Below are positions 7,491-15,249 of a stretch of 23,745 bases of DNA, piece after piece; position 1 is the first letter of the stretch; every line of letters starts with the position of its first letter. Under the pieces are notes generated by a model. It was not told the origin of the DNA. It did not search any database and worked only from the letters and a program-made list of their open reading frames with translations. Origin of the DNA: Clostridia bacterium (GTDB lineage Bacteria; Bacillota; Clostridia; DUPQ01); contig JAUUZV010000007.1 in the NCBI GenBank assembly GCA_030592085.1, forward strand, positions 1 through 23,745, given 5' to 3'. The translations under genes were made by a program, and so were the position numbers.

Positions 7491-8330
7491 ATGGATAAAT
7501 TTTTAATAATTGATGGGCATAATTTGTTGTTTAGAATGTTTTATGGTATTCCTAATCCTATCAGAAATTCAGATGGTAAAGATATTAGAGGAGTAATTGG
7601 ATTTATAGGTGGTATGTTAAAGGTTCTTAATCTATATCAGTTTGATAACATGATTATTGTATTTGACAGCGAGACGAGTACTGTTAAACGAACTGAACTT
7701 GATGAAAATTATAAAAATAACCGTATTGACTATAGTAAAGTTGTTGAAGAAGAAAATCCATTCTCACAATTAGATTATATATATAAGGTGTTAGAGTATT
7801 TGAATATAAAACATATTGAAGTAGATGGATATGAAGCTGATGATTACATAGCTTCCCTATGTCGACTGTATTCTAGTTATGAGATTGTAATATTATCTAC
7901 AGATCGTGATTTTTTACAATTAGTTAGTGAAAATATTACTTTATATAGTCCTCGAGGAAAGATGAGCATAGAGTTTACACCTACTATAGTATTTGAAAAA
8001 TTTAATATTAATCCTTGTCAAATGATTGATTATAAGATTTTGGTAGGGGATATGAGCGACAATATTAAAGGCGTAAAATCTATTGGTCCTAAGACTGCGG
8101 TTAAGATATTAAGTAAAGGAACGCTAGAAGAGATAATGTCAGGAGCAGTCAGCATTGAAGAGAAATTATATAGTAAATTAATTAAGAATAAAGAATTGAT
8201 TAATAGGAATAGACAGCTAATTGCAATGAAAGATAATATTGATATAAATACTGACTATAATAGTATGGCCATAATTTTTGAAAGAGAAAGAAAGACTATG
8301 GAGATTCTTAATTTGTGTGGTATAAGCTAA
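7491..8330 (+). CDS. stand-alone 5'-3' exonuclease (PolA N-domain/FEN-like)
   Basis: A 279-residue protein matching the 5' nuclease domain of DNA polymerase I. Metal-binding acidic motifs occur in the expected order: IDGHN (D8), VFDSE, EADD at 115-118, STDRDF (D138, D140) and GDMSDN (D187, D190), followed by the helix-hairpin-helix segment IKGVKSIGPKTAVKIL that grips duplex DNA. Polymerase and proofreading domains are absent, as in the YpcP-type paralogues of Firmicutes. It would trim flaps or RNA primers in the cytoplasm. ATG 7491 with TTGGAGAAG upstream is the start; the in-frame extension to 7332 is attC sequence and not protein-like. A replication-repair nuclease is unusual cassette cargo. 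Function confident, biological role not. Confidence 0.88.
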   Translation: MDKFLIIDGHNLLFRMFYGIPNPIRNSDGKDIRGVIGFIGGMLKVLNLYQFDNMIIVFDSETSTVKRTELDENYKNNRIDYSKVVEEENPFSQLDYIYKVLEYLNIKHIEVDGYEADDYIASLCRLYSSYEIVILSTDRDFLQLVSENITLYSPRGKMSIEFTPTIVFEKFNINPCQMIDYKILVGDMSDNIKGVKSIGPKTAVKILSKGTLEEIMSGAVSIEEKLYSKLIKNKELINRNRQLIAMKDNIDINTDYNSMAIIFERERKTMEILNLCGIS

Positions 8331-8358
8331 AATAAAAATATTATTAATGAATTGCTTT

Positions 8359-8425
8359 GGCTAACAATATATTTCTAAATAAATCATAAGTAATTCAAGG
8401 TGTGTAGGAACAAAGAACATTATAC
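8359..8425 (+). repeat. short attC-like site, centre deleted
   Basis: Left end GGCTAAC (8359-8365) then AATATATTTCTAAATAAATC; right part TTCAAGGTGTGTAGGAACAA and ATTATAC (8419-8425). Only 67 bp: the central CACC...GGTG hairpin is gone. The strand-exchange G is A. TTTCTA against TAGGAA still forms the outer arm. Confidence 0.72.
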
Positions 8426-8469
8426 AGAATAAAATAACATATAAAGAATCTATTAACAAAGGAGTAAAT

Positions 8470-9171
8470 TTGAATTATAAAGTACCATTAATTAAGAATA
8501 AAGAACACAAAAAAGTTTTTACAAGTATTATTGAAAAACTAATTACTAGCAAAAAGATTATAGGTGTTTTATTGGTTGGTTCCGTAGCTAGAGGGGAAGC
8601 AAAACCTGAATCAGATTTAGATATAATAGCTTTTGTTGATAATAATTCTAAATTTAAATTTGAAGCAAAAATTATAAATGGTATTTTAGTTGAAGTGAAG
8701 TATTTGACTATTGAAGAGGCAAAATCAAAAATCAAAGCTAACTCTATGGAAATTTATAATTATATAGATAGTATTGTAGTTTTTGATAAACTTAAGAGGT
8801 TGAATGAAATTATTAATTTTGCTATAGAAGTTTATGAGAATTATGTCCTTAGTGAGTCCAAAAAAAATGAAATTTTACATTGGCTAAAAAGTTCTAAAAT
8901 AAAAATAGAAATTGCAGTAAAGTATAACAATAATTTAAAAGCGGCATATATAGCAGGAGTTACATCTTGGGAGATAATTGAAGGAGTTTGGGCTGTAGCG
9001 AATAAACCAACTCCTCCTAATAGCTTAGTCTGGAATTATCTTAATCAGTTGAAAAATATTGATTCTAGTGTAAAAGAAAATTTAGAGAAACTCTTTACTG
9101 GAGAGTTAAAAGAAAGAGTAGAGGTTGCGATTTTTTTAATTGATTGGATTTCTACAAATTTAAGAGCATAA
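8470..9171 (+). CDS. nucleotidyltransferase domain protein (aminoglycoside nucleotidyltransferase-like)
   Basis: A 233-residue protein with a Pol-beta-type nucleotidyltransferase core: VGSVARGEAKPESDLDI supplies the GS pair (residues 37-38) and the metal-binding D49 and D51. A third carboxylate is probably E66 in the strand GILVEVKYLT. The C-terminal 120 residues are helical and Trp-containing (HWLKSSKIKIEIAVKY...SWEIIEGVW), resembling the substrate-binding helical domain of aminoglycoside nucleotidyltransferases. It would transfer AMP or another NMP to a small molecule; the acceptor is unknown. TTG 8470 follows AAAGGAG at 8458-8464. It is unrelated in detail to the second NT gene at 13365. 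Confidence 0.82.
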   Translation: MNYKVPLIKNKEHKKVFTSIIEKLITSKKIIGVLLVGSVARGEAKPESDLDIIAFVDNNSKFKFEAKIINGILVEVKYLTIEEAKSKIKANSMEIYNYIDSIVVFDKLKRLNEIINFAIEVYENYVLSESKKNEILHWLKSSKIKIEIAVKYNNNLKAAYIAGVTSWEIIEGVWAVANKPTPPNSLVWNYLNQLKNIDSSVKENLEKLFTGELKERVEVAIFLIDWISTNLRA

Positions 9172-9200
9172 AACAAGAAAATAATATTGGTTATCACATC

Positions 9201-9302
9201 TTATAACAATATGTTCCTATACTATTAACAAGTAAAGTATAAAAGCTTATAAATGAAGGTAACACCTTTCGTTGAGAATATAGGAAGAAATGAATGGATG
9301 TA
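9201..9302 (+). repeat. attC-like site, degenerate
   Basis: Left end TTATAAC (9201-9207) followed by AATATGTTCCTATACTATTAAC; centre AACACCTTTCGTTGAG; right arm TAGGAAGAAATGAA then GGATGTA (9296-9302) in place of GTTATAT. 102 bp, shortened and without a usable right core. Bases 9321-9385 that follow (GGTCCAC, then AGTATAGCTTCGAAG) resemble the interior of the 5871-6065 element. Confidence 0.65.
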
Positions 9303-9444
9303 TTTGTCAACTGAAAAACGGTCCACTTAGTCAGGTGCAAAGGTAGCGCCATCCTTGGTGTGGATTAGTAGAGTATAGCTTCGAAGATTTCTTTTTTTAC
9401 ATTATTAATGTTTTTAAATAAGAATTATTACAAGGAGAATAGCT

Positions 9445-9927
9445 ATGAGGCATATTAGATATGCAAAAACCGAAGATACAGAATCTATAGTTAATTTGTA
9501 TCAAACACTTATTGGTACACCAGGTTGCGCATGGAGTATGGAATATCCTACTATCGAAGAGGTGCAAAATGATATTAACAATAGTTCTTTATATTGTATG
9601 TGTGATGATAATGATAATATAATTGCAGTAGCTGCTACAGGATATGATAGTGAACTAGAGCATCTTTCGTGGGATTCTATGATGAAAAACCCTTGTGTAT
9701 TAGCTAGAGTTGGTGTTAAACAATCAATGCAGAATCAAGGGTTAGGATATGTAATTGTCGAATATGTAATAAAAGATGCAAAAAAGCAGGGATTTGATGG
9801 AATTCGAATGCTTGTAAGCAAGGCAAATCCTTCAGCATTGGCTTTATATGAGAAATTAGAGTTTCAACGCTGTGGTGAAACTAAAATGTATAATATTGAT
9901 TGGTTTTGCTATGAAATGATATTTTGA
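9445..9927 (+). CDS. GNAT N-acetyltransferase
   Basis: A 160-residue GNAT enzyme. Motif A is VGVKQSMQNQGLGYVIVEYVI with QNQGLG as the acetyl-CoA loop, and motif B is MLVSKANPSALALYEKLEF, whose Asn and Tyr occupy the positions of the conserved residues near the acetyl-CoA in RimI-type enzymes. The N-terminal half (CAWSMEYPTIEEVQNDI) is close in wording to GNATs annotated with unknown small-molecule substrates in Clostridia. ATG 9445 has CAAGGAGAAT just before it. Downstream is the longest gene-free stretch of the window. Substrate not predictable. Confidence 0.88.
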   Translation: MRHIRYAKTEDTESIVNLYQTLIGTPGCAWSMEYPTIEEVQNDINNSSLYCMCDDNDNIIAVAATGYDSELEHLSWDSMMKNPCVLARVGVKQSMQNQGLGYVIVEYVIKDAKKQGFDGIRMLVSKANPSALALYEKLEFQRCGETKMYNIDWFCYEMIF

Positions 9928-10269
9928 TAATATCTAGAAAGTAGTGTGAAATTTAAAGCATGTGCAGTGTTGAACTTGCAAAGATTTACATAGGGTACCA
10001 CGTTCATGTAGCTCTGATTTTCGAAGGTACCCGGTCTTCACATATCAAACCTATTTACGTAAAAGGAACAGTATGAAGAAGGTTCTTAGGAGTAGGAGCA
10101 TGGAATTATTCTGCTCGTATCGCTTCATCAGGTGCAAGCACCGCTAATGGGGCGATTACTTAAGGAGTTGATTCAACGACAACCACAAGGTAGACATTAT
10201 GACACCTGTCGTTTAGTCTAAGGAGGAAACAAACTGTCCATCTGTGGCAGGATAAAAGGAGGTATATTT
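9928..10269. other. 342-base gene-free spacer with hairpins
   Basis: No common-family attC is visible. The stretch is visibly less AT-rich than its surroundings. It has an inverted repeat GGGTACC (9993-9999) and GGTACCC (10026-10032) around a 26-base loop, a perfect GTTGATTCAAC mini-palindrome near 10166, and GTTTAGT at 10211-10217 that could be a poor right core. AAAGGAGG before 10270 is a strong ribosome binding site. It may hold a foreign attC or a worn cassette. A 24-codon frame at 10073-10147 has nothing to support it. Confidence 0.4.
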
Positions 10270-10785
10270 ATGTTAATGTATGATAAGTCTTTTTGTGTTA
10301 ATGGTTTTAAAATTAATATTGTGAAAAAACTAGCATTTACTGCAACAGGTTTTACCAGATTGGTCAAGTTAGAAGGTGGCTCTATAAATGCTTTTTTGAA
10401 AGAACTTGAAACAACCGGTAGGATGAAACAACTTTCAAAAACATTGAATAGTCCGCAGCAAATATGGGTGTGTCTTTCGGACAATGAAAAGCTTCCTGCT
10501 GAGCATGTCCGTTGTACAGTATGTGTCTTTCAGACAGAAAAACATGATTTTTCAACAATACCAGAAAATGAGCTATTCTCATTGTATGTACCAGAGACAG
10601 ATTGGGCAGATTTTGAGGTAGGTTCAGAACAAGACCCGACAGAAATGCACAGTCATGATGTGTATAAGATGGTTGGGGAAATTGGCTGTCAATGGAATAA
10701 AAAAGTTAGGTTGCATTTTGATAATGAATATGAGTGGGAAACAGAGAGGAACATGCATTTTCTCTTACCTGTTGTAGTATCGTAG
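10270..10785 (+). CDS. GyrI-like/AraC effector-binding domain protein
   Basis: A 171-residue protein that I read as a stand-alone GyrI-like (SOUL/effector-binding) domain. The supporting stretches are KLPAEHVRCTVCVF, ENELFSLYVPETDWADFEV and the final strand MHFLLPVVVS, in the two-fold beta-alpha-beta-beta pattern of these domains. It lacks the helix-turn-helix of AraC or MerR regulators, so it would bind or sequester a small molecule rather than act on DNA. The ATG at 10270 follows AAAAGGAGGTATATTT, the strongest binding site in the window. Its codon use is less AT-biased than its neighbours, with Cys, Trp and His more frequent, which with the odd spacers on both sides points to a separate origin. 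Family assignment is moderate. Confidence 0.6.
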   Translation: MLMYDKSFCVNGFKINIVKKLAFTATGFTRLVKLEGGSINAFLKELETTGRMKQLSKTLNSPQQIWVCLSDNEKLPAEHVRCTVCVFQTEKHDFSTIPENELFSLYVPETDWADFEVGSEQDPTEMHSHDVYKMVGEIGCQWNKKVRLHFDNEYEWETERNMHFLLPVVVS

Positions 10786-10865
10786 AATAGGTTGTTGGAT
10801 ATGAAATAGATGACCAGAACAAATGGAAAAATAATCTGGTAAAGAAGTATTTAGTACGGTAGTAT

Positions 10866-11025
10866 CTGTAACACCTATATGAGAGAAGGCAGGTGCATCG
10901 CATATCAATGCATTGCCAGCTTCGCTACGTTGCGACCCAAACCTTTTCGATGGGAGATAAACTCCACCGAGGAAGAAGGGCTTTGGAGACCAGCGAAAAA
11001 GCTTCGGAAATACGGAATGTTATGC
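10866..11025 (+). repeat. divergent VCR-like attC site
   Basis: Left end CTGTAAC (10866-10872), right end GTTATGC (11019-11025), about 160 bp. The outer arms pair with extra bases: TGTAACACCTATAT against the complement of ATACGGAATGTTATG. Inner arms also pair: CCCAAACCTTTTC against GAAGAAGGGCTTTGG, and AGCTTCGCT against AGCGAAAAAGCTT. The sequence is unrelated to the common family and less AT-rich, so it is probably an attC of another lineage. Confidence 0.58.
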
Positions 11026-11080
11026 ACAATGTGAATTAATATTAGAATATTAAATATGATTTTTAATAAAGGACAATGCA

Positions 11081-11710
11081 ATGAAGAACCCATGGAAAAA
11101 CATTAAACTAAAAACATATGAGAAGCATATGTCAGTAAAATATGTGTATCAGCTACAAATATTAAATGAAATAACAAAAGAACAGTTAAACAAGTATTAT
11201 AGCTCAATTATTGCAATACTTGGTGTATCAGGTGGGAATGGTCTTGAATTTATAAAACCGTTAGAAACTAGCAAGGTATATGGTATTGATATAAATTCTC
11301 AATATCTAAATAATTGTAAAAAAAGATTTCCTCAATTAGATAATCTGTTAGAATTAATTTGTTGTGATATTAGCGAAAAAGATTATTTGTTACCGGCAAC
11401 AGATCTACTTATATGCAATTTGATAATTGAGTATTTAGGAGAAGATGTTTTTATAAACCTTATTAAGAATAATACTAAAAATGTGAAAATAATATCATGT
11501 GTCATACAAAAAAGTAATAAAAATAGTTTTGTAAGTAATTCAAAACAAGCTTCAGAGCTTAATTCTTTACTTACAATTTATAAAAATATTGAAGAAAAGA
11601 AACTTTGTAAGAAAATGGAAAAAATAAATTTTTCTTTGTTATATAAGCAAAGTTATCTTTTGCCAAATGGTAAAGAATTTATTAGATTAGATTTTCAAAA
11701 CATGAATTGA
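11081..11710 (+). CDS. class I SAM-dependent methyltransferase
   Basis: A 209-residue protein with a Rossmann-type SAM-binding start. IIAILGVSGGNGLEFI at about residues 43-58 is motif I in an altered form (GVSGGNG rather than ExGxGxG), and VYGIDIN with D70 is motif II, the acid that holds the ribose hydroxyls. DLLICNLIIEYL at about 108-119 corresponds to motif IV. The C-terminal third is Lys-rich and helical. The substrate is unknown. ATG 11081 is preceded by AAAGGA at 11068-11073. It lies between a VCR-like foreign attC and a common-family attC, so upstream and downstream cassette borders differ in type. Confidence 0.76.
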   Translation: MKNPWKNIKLKTYEKHMSVKYVYQLQILNEITKEQLNKYYSSIIAILGVSGGNGLEFIKPLETSKVYGIDINSQYLNNCKKRFPQLDNLLELICCDISEKDYLLPATDLLICNLIIEYLGEDVFINLIKNNTKNVKIISCVIQKSNKNSFVSNSKQASELNSLLTIYKNIEEKKLCKKMEKINFSLLYKQSYLLPNGKEFIRLDFQNMN

Positions 11711-11739
11711 AAGAATAAATTTAAGTAATATTATACAAC

Positions 11740-11873
11740 ACATAACAATATGTTTCTAAAAGGATCACGAGTGATTCAAGGAACTTGTAGCTGATGCAAA
11801 CACCTTTTATTGGGTGATAAAGAAAAAATGATATGAACCAGTAGGAACAAAGCACGTTAAAAGCACGTTATAT
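11740..11873 (+). repeat. attC site with duplicated 3' core
   Basis: Left core ACATAAC (11740-11746); interior AATATGTTTCTAAAAGGATC, CACCTTTTATTGGGTG and CCAGTAGGAACAAAG. The right end has a tandem repeat of AAGCACGTTA giving two candidate cores, GTTAAAA (11856-11862) and GTTATAT (11867-11873). The second matches the family. 134 bp in all. Confidence 0.85.
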
Positions 11874-11958
11874 GAAATATAAAAAAAAGAAACACGCCGT
11901 CCATGGCGAAGTAAAATGGTTTATCAGAAATATTATTGATTTACAGGAGGAGAAGTAT

Positions 11959-12642
11959 ATGCCACATGCAATAATTAAGCTATGGCCAGGAAGAACAGAA
12001 GAACAAAAGAAGTTACTAACTGAACGAATTACTAAAGCTATTATAGAAACAGTAGATAGTGAAGAAAAAAGTGTTTCTATCTCTATAGTAGAAGTGGGAA
12101 AAAGCGAATGGGGGAAAGAGGTTTATAAAAAGGATATTATTAATTGTAAAGATACTTTATACAAGTCACCAGGTTATCATATGGATGTAGAGGAGATTGA
12201 TAATAATAAGGCTAAGTTTCAAAACTTATGTCCCGTTTTTATTTCAGAAGATATTAAAAGTACTGTCAAGTTTTATGTTGAAGAACTTGGATTTATGTAT
12301 GCAAATCATTATGATAAGATTGAGAATTTCGCTACTGTATATAGAGACTCAATTGAATTTGTTATTGTGCAATCTAGATATGGTAAAATAGAATCAAACA
12401 CAAAAAGATATGGAGTAGGATATGATGCATATATTGATCCAGATTCAGTAGCTGATGTTGACTTAATCTATCAAGAATATCGAACTAAGAATATAAATAT
12501 TCTTTCAGAACCACATAAAACAGATTATGGAACTTATGAATTTGTTATTGAAGATATTGATGGTAGATTAATAGGGATAGGTCTCATATATGATAACAAA
12601 ACATATTTTAAAGATTCGAACTACATTAATGGTAAAACATAA
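11959..12642 (+). CDS. tautomerase (PptA/4-OT-like) fused to VOC (glyoxalase/bleomycin resistance) domain
   Basis: A 227-residue two-domain protein. Residues 1-76 are a 4-oxalocrotonate tautomerase-like unit: after Met removal the catalytic Pro would be first (MPHAIIKLWPG), and the helix EEQKKLLTERITKAI and ending SPGYHM match PptA-type tautomerases, whose full length is near 77. Residues 90-215 form a vicinal oxygen chelate domain (CPVFISEDIKSTVKFYVEELGF at its start and YEFVIEDIDGRLIGIG at its end), as in glyoxalase I, bleomycin-binding and fosfomycin-resistance proteins. The start must be ATG 11959, preceded by AGGAGGAG at 11945-11952, because Pro must follow Met; the in-frame ATG at 11872 would begin inside the attC and bury it. 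The HD gene starts 21 bases downstream with no attC between. Confidence 0.85.
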   Translation: MPHAIIKLWPGRTEEQKKLLTERITKAIIETVDSEEKSVSISIVEVGKSEWGKEVYKKDIINCKDTLYKSPGYHMDVEEIDNNKAKFQNLCPVFISEDIKSTVKFYVEELGFMYANHYDKIENFATVYRDSIEFVIVQSRYGKIESNTKRYGVGYDAYIDPDSVADVDLIYQEYRTKNINILSEPHKTDYGTYEFVIEDIDGRLIGIGLIYDNKTYFKDSNYINGKT

Positions 12643-12663
12643 AGATTTAAATGGAGATGAACA

Positions 12664-13173
12664 ATGGATAAACTAAATGTCAAAAGATCAAGTAGGCTAT
12701 TAGTTATGCTTTATAATGAATGGAGAAAGCATGAAAATATTGAGAGACCTTTAAAAATTGAGTGGAATGTTATGCATATGTTCTCAAGCTCTCAATTAGC
12801 CAAATTATATGCTCTTAAGTATGAAATAGATTTTGAATTGTGTTCTATTATCGCAATTTTGCATGATATTGCAGTGGTAGAAGGAAAGTTTAAGAGTGAT
12901 CATGATAGTTTAGCCCAAAAATATGTTTTAGGTGCAATTAATAGATATAATAATGAATATAGAAAAAAATTAGATCCTATTACAGATGAAGAGATAGAAA
13001 TAATATTATCTGCAATATCAGTTCACAGTGATAAAGAAATTTTTAGCAATAATAGATATGTTGAGATGCTAAAAAATGTTGATAGTGTAGATAGATATTT
13101 ATATGGGATAAAAACTGAAGAAGCATATAGTACTAGGACTGAGAGTTTTCTTAAGGACTTAAACATACTATAA
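12664..13173 (+). CDS. HD domain phosphohydrolase
   Basis: A 169-residue HD-superfamily protein. The metal-binding set is complete: H38 (VMHMFSSSQLA), H67-D68 (AILHDIA) and D140 (NVDSVDRYL), with a further H80 and a SVHSDKE turn between. It would hydrolyse phosphate esters, often nucleotides, at a metal centre in the cytoplasm. It is 21 bases behind the tautomerase-VOC gene, with GGAGATGA as its ribosome binding site, so the two are probably translated from one message and form a two-gene cassette; a shared task is possible but unproven. The downstream attC has a changed first core. Confidence 0.83.
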   Translation: MDKLNVKRSSRLLVMLYNEWRKHENIERPLKIEWNVMHMFSSSQLAKLYALKYEIDFELCSIIAILHDIAVVEGKFKSDHDSLAQKYVLGAINRYNNEYRKKLDPITDEEIEIILSAISVHSDKEIFSNNRYVEMLKNVDSVDRYLYGIKTEEAYSTRTESFLKDLNIL

Positions 13174-13186
13174 AAATTTGAACTAC

Positions 13187-13312
13187 ATATAATAATATGT
13201 TTCTAAGAGAACTATAAGTGAGTTGAAGAACTTACAATTGAAGGGAACTAGGTGCTAAAGTAAAAATAACAAGGGCCTAGCTCAAAACATACTTGAACAA
13301 AGAACGTTATCT
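13187..13312 (+). repeat. attC-like site, changed 5' core
   Basis: Left core is ATATAAT (13187-13193), AAC having become AAT; right core GTTATCT (13306-13312). Interior AATATGTTTCTAAGAG, ACTAGGTGCTAAAG and GGGCCTAGCTCAAAACATAC. 126 bp; the left part of the CACC hairpin is missing. Confidence 0.8.
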
Positions 13313-13364
13313 GAAAGATAAGTTTGTATATGTACTACTGAGTGTAAGAAAGGGTTTTTAGAAT

Positions 13365-14042
13365 ATGGAATTAAATTACCCAACAAGTTTACATAAAAAT
13401 TATATTATTGATGTGACCAAAGTTTGTAATGAATTTAATCTTTCACTGATAATTAAAGGTTCTTTAGCGGAAGGGAAAGCAACAAGCTTTTCTGATATTG
13501 ACTTAATTGTTTTAGGAGAAGTTAACAAAAGTATTTCCGATAAAATAATAAGCTGTTATGGAATCCCAATTATGACAAATTTTACAGAGAAACCAAAGGG
13601 AATTGTGATTTTATTATATGAAGATGGTTTATCTATTGATTTGGAATTTAGAAAAACAATTACTACTAGTGAGTTAAACAAGAGTATTATACTGGTTAAG
13701 AATAATGAGCATACATTAAGTAATTCTAAGAAAATAGAAATCATTACAAGTAAATATTTAGTAGAAAGAGAAAAATGGTACAAGGATTTAAGATTAGCTC
13801 ATAGAGCTTTAATTAAATTCTTGGCAAATAAAGAAAAAGTTGCTTTTAAACTTTTGGAGGAGTTGAAAGACTTATTCTCATATTTAGAAACAGAAACTTT
13901 AAAATATAATAGTATTTTTACAAATGATTTAGAAATACTATTAATTGAGATATTTAATAAATATAATGTTGATGCAAGATATAAAAATATTCTAAATCAA
14001 TTGTTAACAGAATCGAAAAAAAGAAATAATCTTGTCCTGTAG
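13365..14042 (+). CDS. nucleotidyltransferase domain protein
   Basis: A 225-residue protein of the Pol-beta nucleotidyltransferase superfamily. IIKGSLAEGKATSFSDIDL gives G32-S33 and the metal ligands D44 and D46, and D92 in LSIDLEF is a well placed third acid, so the active site appears complete. The rest is helical (residues 125-220), with Lys and Glu in abundance. This single-protein layout is closer to antibiotic-type nucleotidyltransferases than to the short MNT antitoxins. The ATG at 13365 is preceded only by a weak AAGAAAGGG. The stop codon sits within the next attC-like element, an unusually tight junction. Substrate unknown. Confidence 0.82.
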   Translation: MELNYPTSLHKNYIIDVTKVCNEFNLSLIIKGSLAEGKATSFSDIDLIVLGEVNKSISDKIISCYGIPIMTNFTEKPKGIVILLYEDGLSIDLEFRKTITTSELNKSIILVKNNEHTLSNSKKIEIITSKYLVEREKWYKDLRLAHRALIKFLANKEKVAFKLLEELKDLFSYLETETLKYNSIFTNDLEILLIEIFNKYNVDARYKNILNQLLTESKKRNNLVL

Positions 14043-14173
14043 ATAACAATATATTATAAAGTGTCACAGGTGAGTTAAGGAGCTTATAACAAAGGTTCTT
14101 GCTTTCGCGGGATGCTAAAGCAAAAGTAACATGAACTAATTCAAGAGGTGTGGGAAGAAAAAATACATATAAG
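14041..14173 (+). repeat. attC-like site overlapping a stop codon, degenerate 3' core
   Basis: Left core AGATAAC (14041-14047) shares its first bases with the stop of the preceding gene. Interior AATATATTATAAAGTG, CTTGCTTTCGCGGGATGCTAAAGC, TTCAAGAGGTGTGGGAAG. The right end ATACATATAAG lacks GTT, so the right core is lost. About 133 bp. Confidence 0.7.
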
Positions 14174-14182
14174 GTGAATTAA

Positions 14183-15154
14183 ATGACAAAATCAAAAATT
14201 TATAAAGAACTAAATAATAATGAAATAAGAGATATTTGTTTTGATTTGTATGGATTTGATACAATCATAGATAGCTATAAAATATTAAAAGGTGGAATGT
14301 TTAATACAACCTATCTTATTGAGACAAATAAAGCTACAAATCCTATTGTTGTAAGAGTAGCACCAATTAATAGACATTTACTATATGATTTTGAAAAAGA
14401 TATGATGTCTGCTGAACCAATGCTTCATGATATGCTTCATACTAACAATATTCCTACAGCAAAAATTATAAAACATGTTAATAAAGGAAAAGTAATTAGA
14501 CGAGAGTATATTGTTTCTGAATATATATATTCAATTGTTATGAATGATCCTTCATTAGAAAGTATAAATTTAAATTATGTTTATGAAGAAATTGGTAGAA
14601 TAACAAACAGAATTCATACAATTCAGAATGAAAAATTTGGGTGGAAACGAAAATCAGGTTGGGGTGAGTATGATACATGGTATGAATTTATAATATCATT
14701 TGTATATGAGACTGCAGAGAGGATGAAACAGTATGAATTATTTTCTAATCAAGTTATATCAGACTTTAAGACGATTTTCCAAAAAAACTTTAATTTGTTA
14801 AATGAAATAAAAATACCATATATGGCTCATACTGATCTTTGGCAGGGAAATATACTATTAAAAAAGGATGATGGGAAATATAAAGTTGCAGGTGTTATAG
14901 ATTTAGACAGAACTATATTTGGAGACAAGTATTGGGACTTGTCATCTCCCTGGATTACAAATAAATCTTTTTATATAGGTTATAACAGGGGAGCAAAACT
15001 ATCAGAAAATCAAGAAAAACGATGCAAATTATATAGATTACTAAGCCAGTTTTTTGAAGTTTATGTTTGGTTAATTGAATATGACGATAATACAAGATTT
15101 GAAAAAGAGAAGATTGTGGCTATAAACCTACTCAACAGTTTATCTATTACTTAA
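14183..15154 (+). CDS. APH-family phosphotransferase
   Basis: A 323-residue kinase of the APH superfamily, only distantly related to the one at 4958. The catalytic loop is HTDLWQGN at residues 216-223 (D218 base, N223 metal ligand) and the second metal site is VIDLDRTIFGDKYWDL with D240 or D242. The N-lobe begins with YKILKGGMFNTTYLIE, a glycine-rich nucleotide loop, and VVRVAP carries the strand normally bearing the ATP-binding Lys, here apparently Arg. The C-terminal helices (residues 265-320) fit the substrate lobe. Aminoglycosides, macrolides, homoserine and fructosamines are all possible substrates for such a fold. ATG 14183 follows AAGGTGAATTAA. Confidence 0.83.
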   Translation: MTKSKIYKELNNNEIRDICFDLYGFDTIIDSYKILKGGMFNTTYLIETNKATNPIVVRVAPINRHLLYDFEKDMMSAEPMLHDMLHTNNIPTAKIIKHVNKGKVIRREYIVSEYIYSIVMNDPSLESINLNYVYEEIGRITNRIHTIQNEKFGWKRKSGWGEYDTWYEFIISFVYETAERMKQYELFSNQVISDFKTIFQKNFNLLNEIKIPYMAHTDLWQGNILLKKDDGKYKVAGVIDLDRTIFGDKYWDLSSPWITNKSFYIGYNRGAKLSENQEKRCKLYRLLSQFFEVYVWLIEYDDNTRFEKEKIVAINLLNSLSIT

Positions 15155-15249
15155 TTATATTTTTGATATCCTTATTAAAATAAAATATATGGGATTATTA
15201 ATTAATGTTAATCTTAAAACCATTTCACATAATATGGGAGTTTTTAACC

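Noticed and set aside
10073..10147. A 24-codon frame with AAAGGA upstream in the long spacer
   Set aside because: Too short, no hydrophobic or conserved pattern, and such frames are expected by chance.
12197..12391. 64-codon overlapping frame inside the tautomerase-VOC gene
   Set aside because: It overlaps a well supported gene in another frame, and has no ribosome binding site or domain.
13365..14042. MNT-type antitoxin of a HEPN/MNT toxin-antitoxin pair
   Set aside because: The protein is longer than MNT antitoxins and no HEPN gene is adjacent; the next gene is an APH-like kinase behind an attC.
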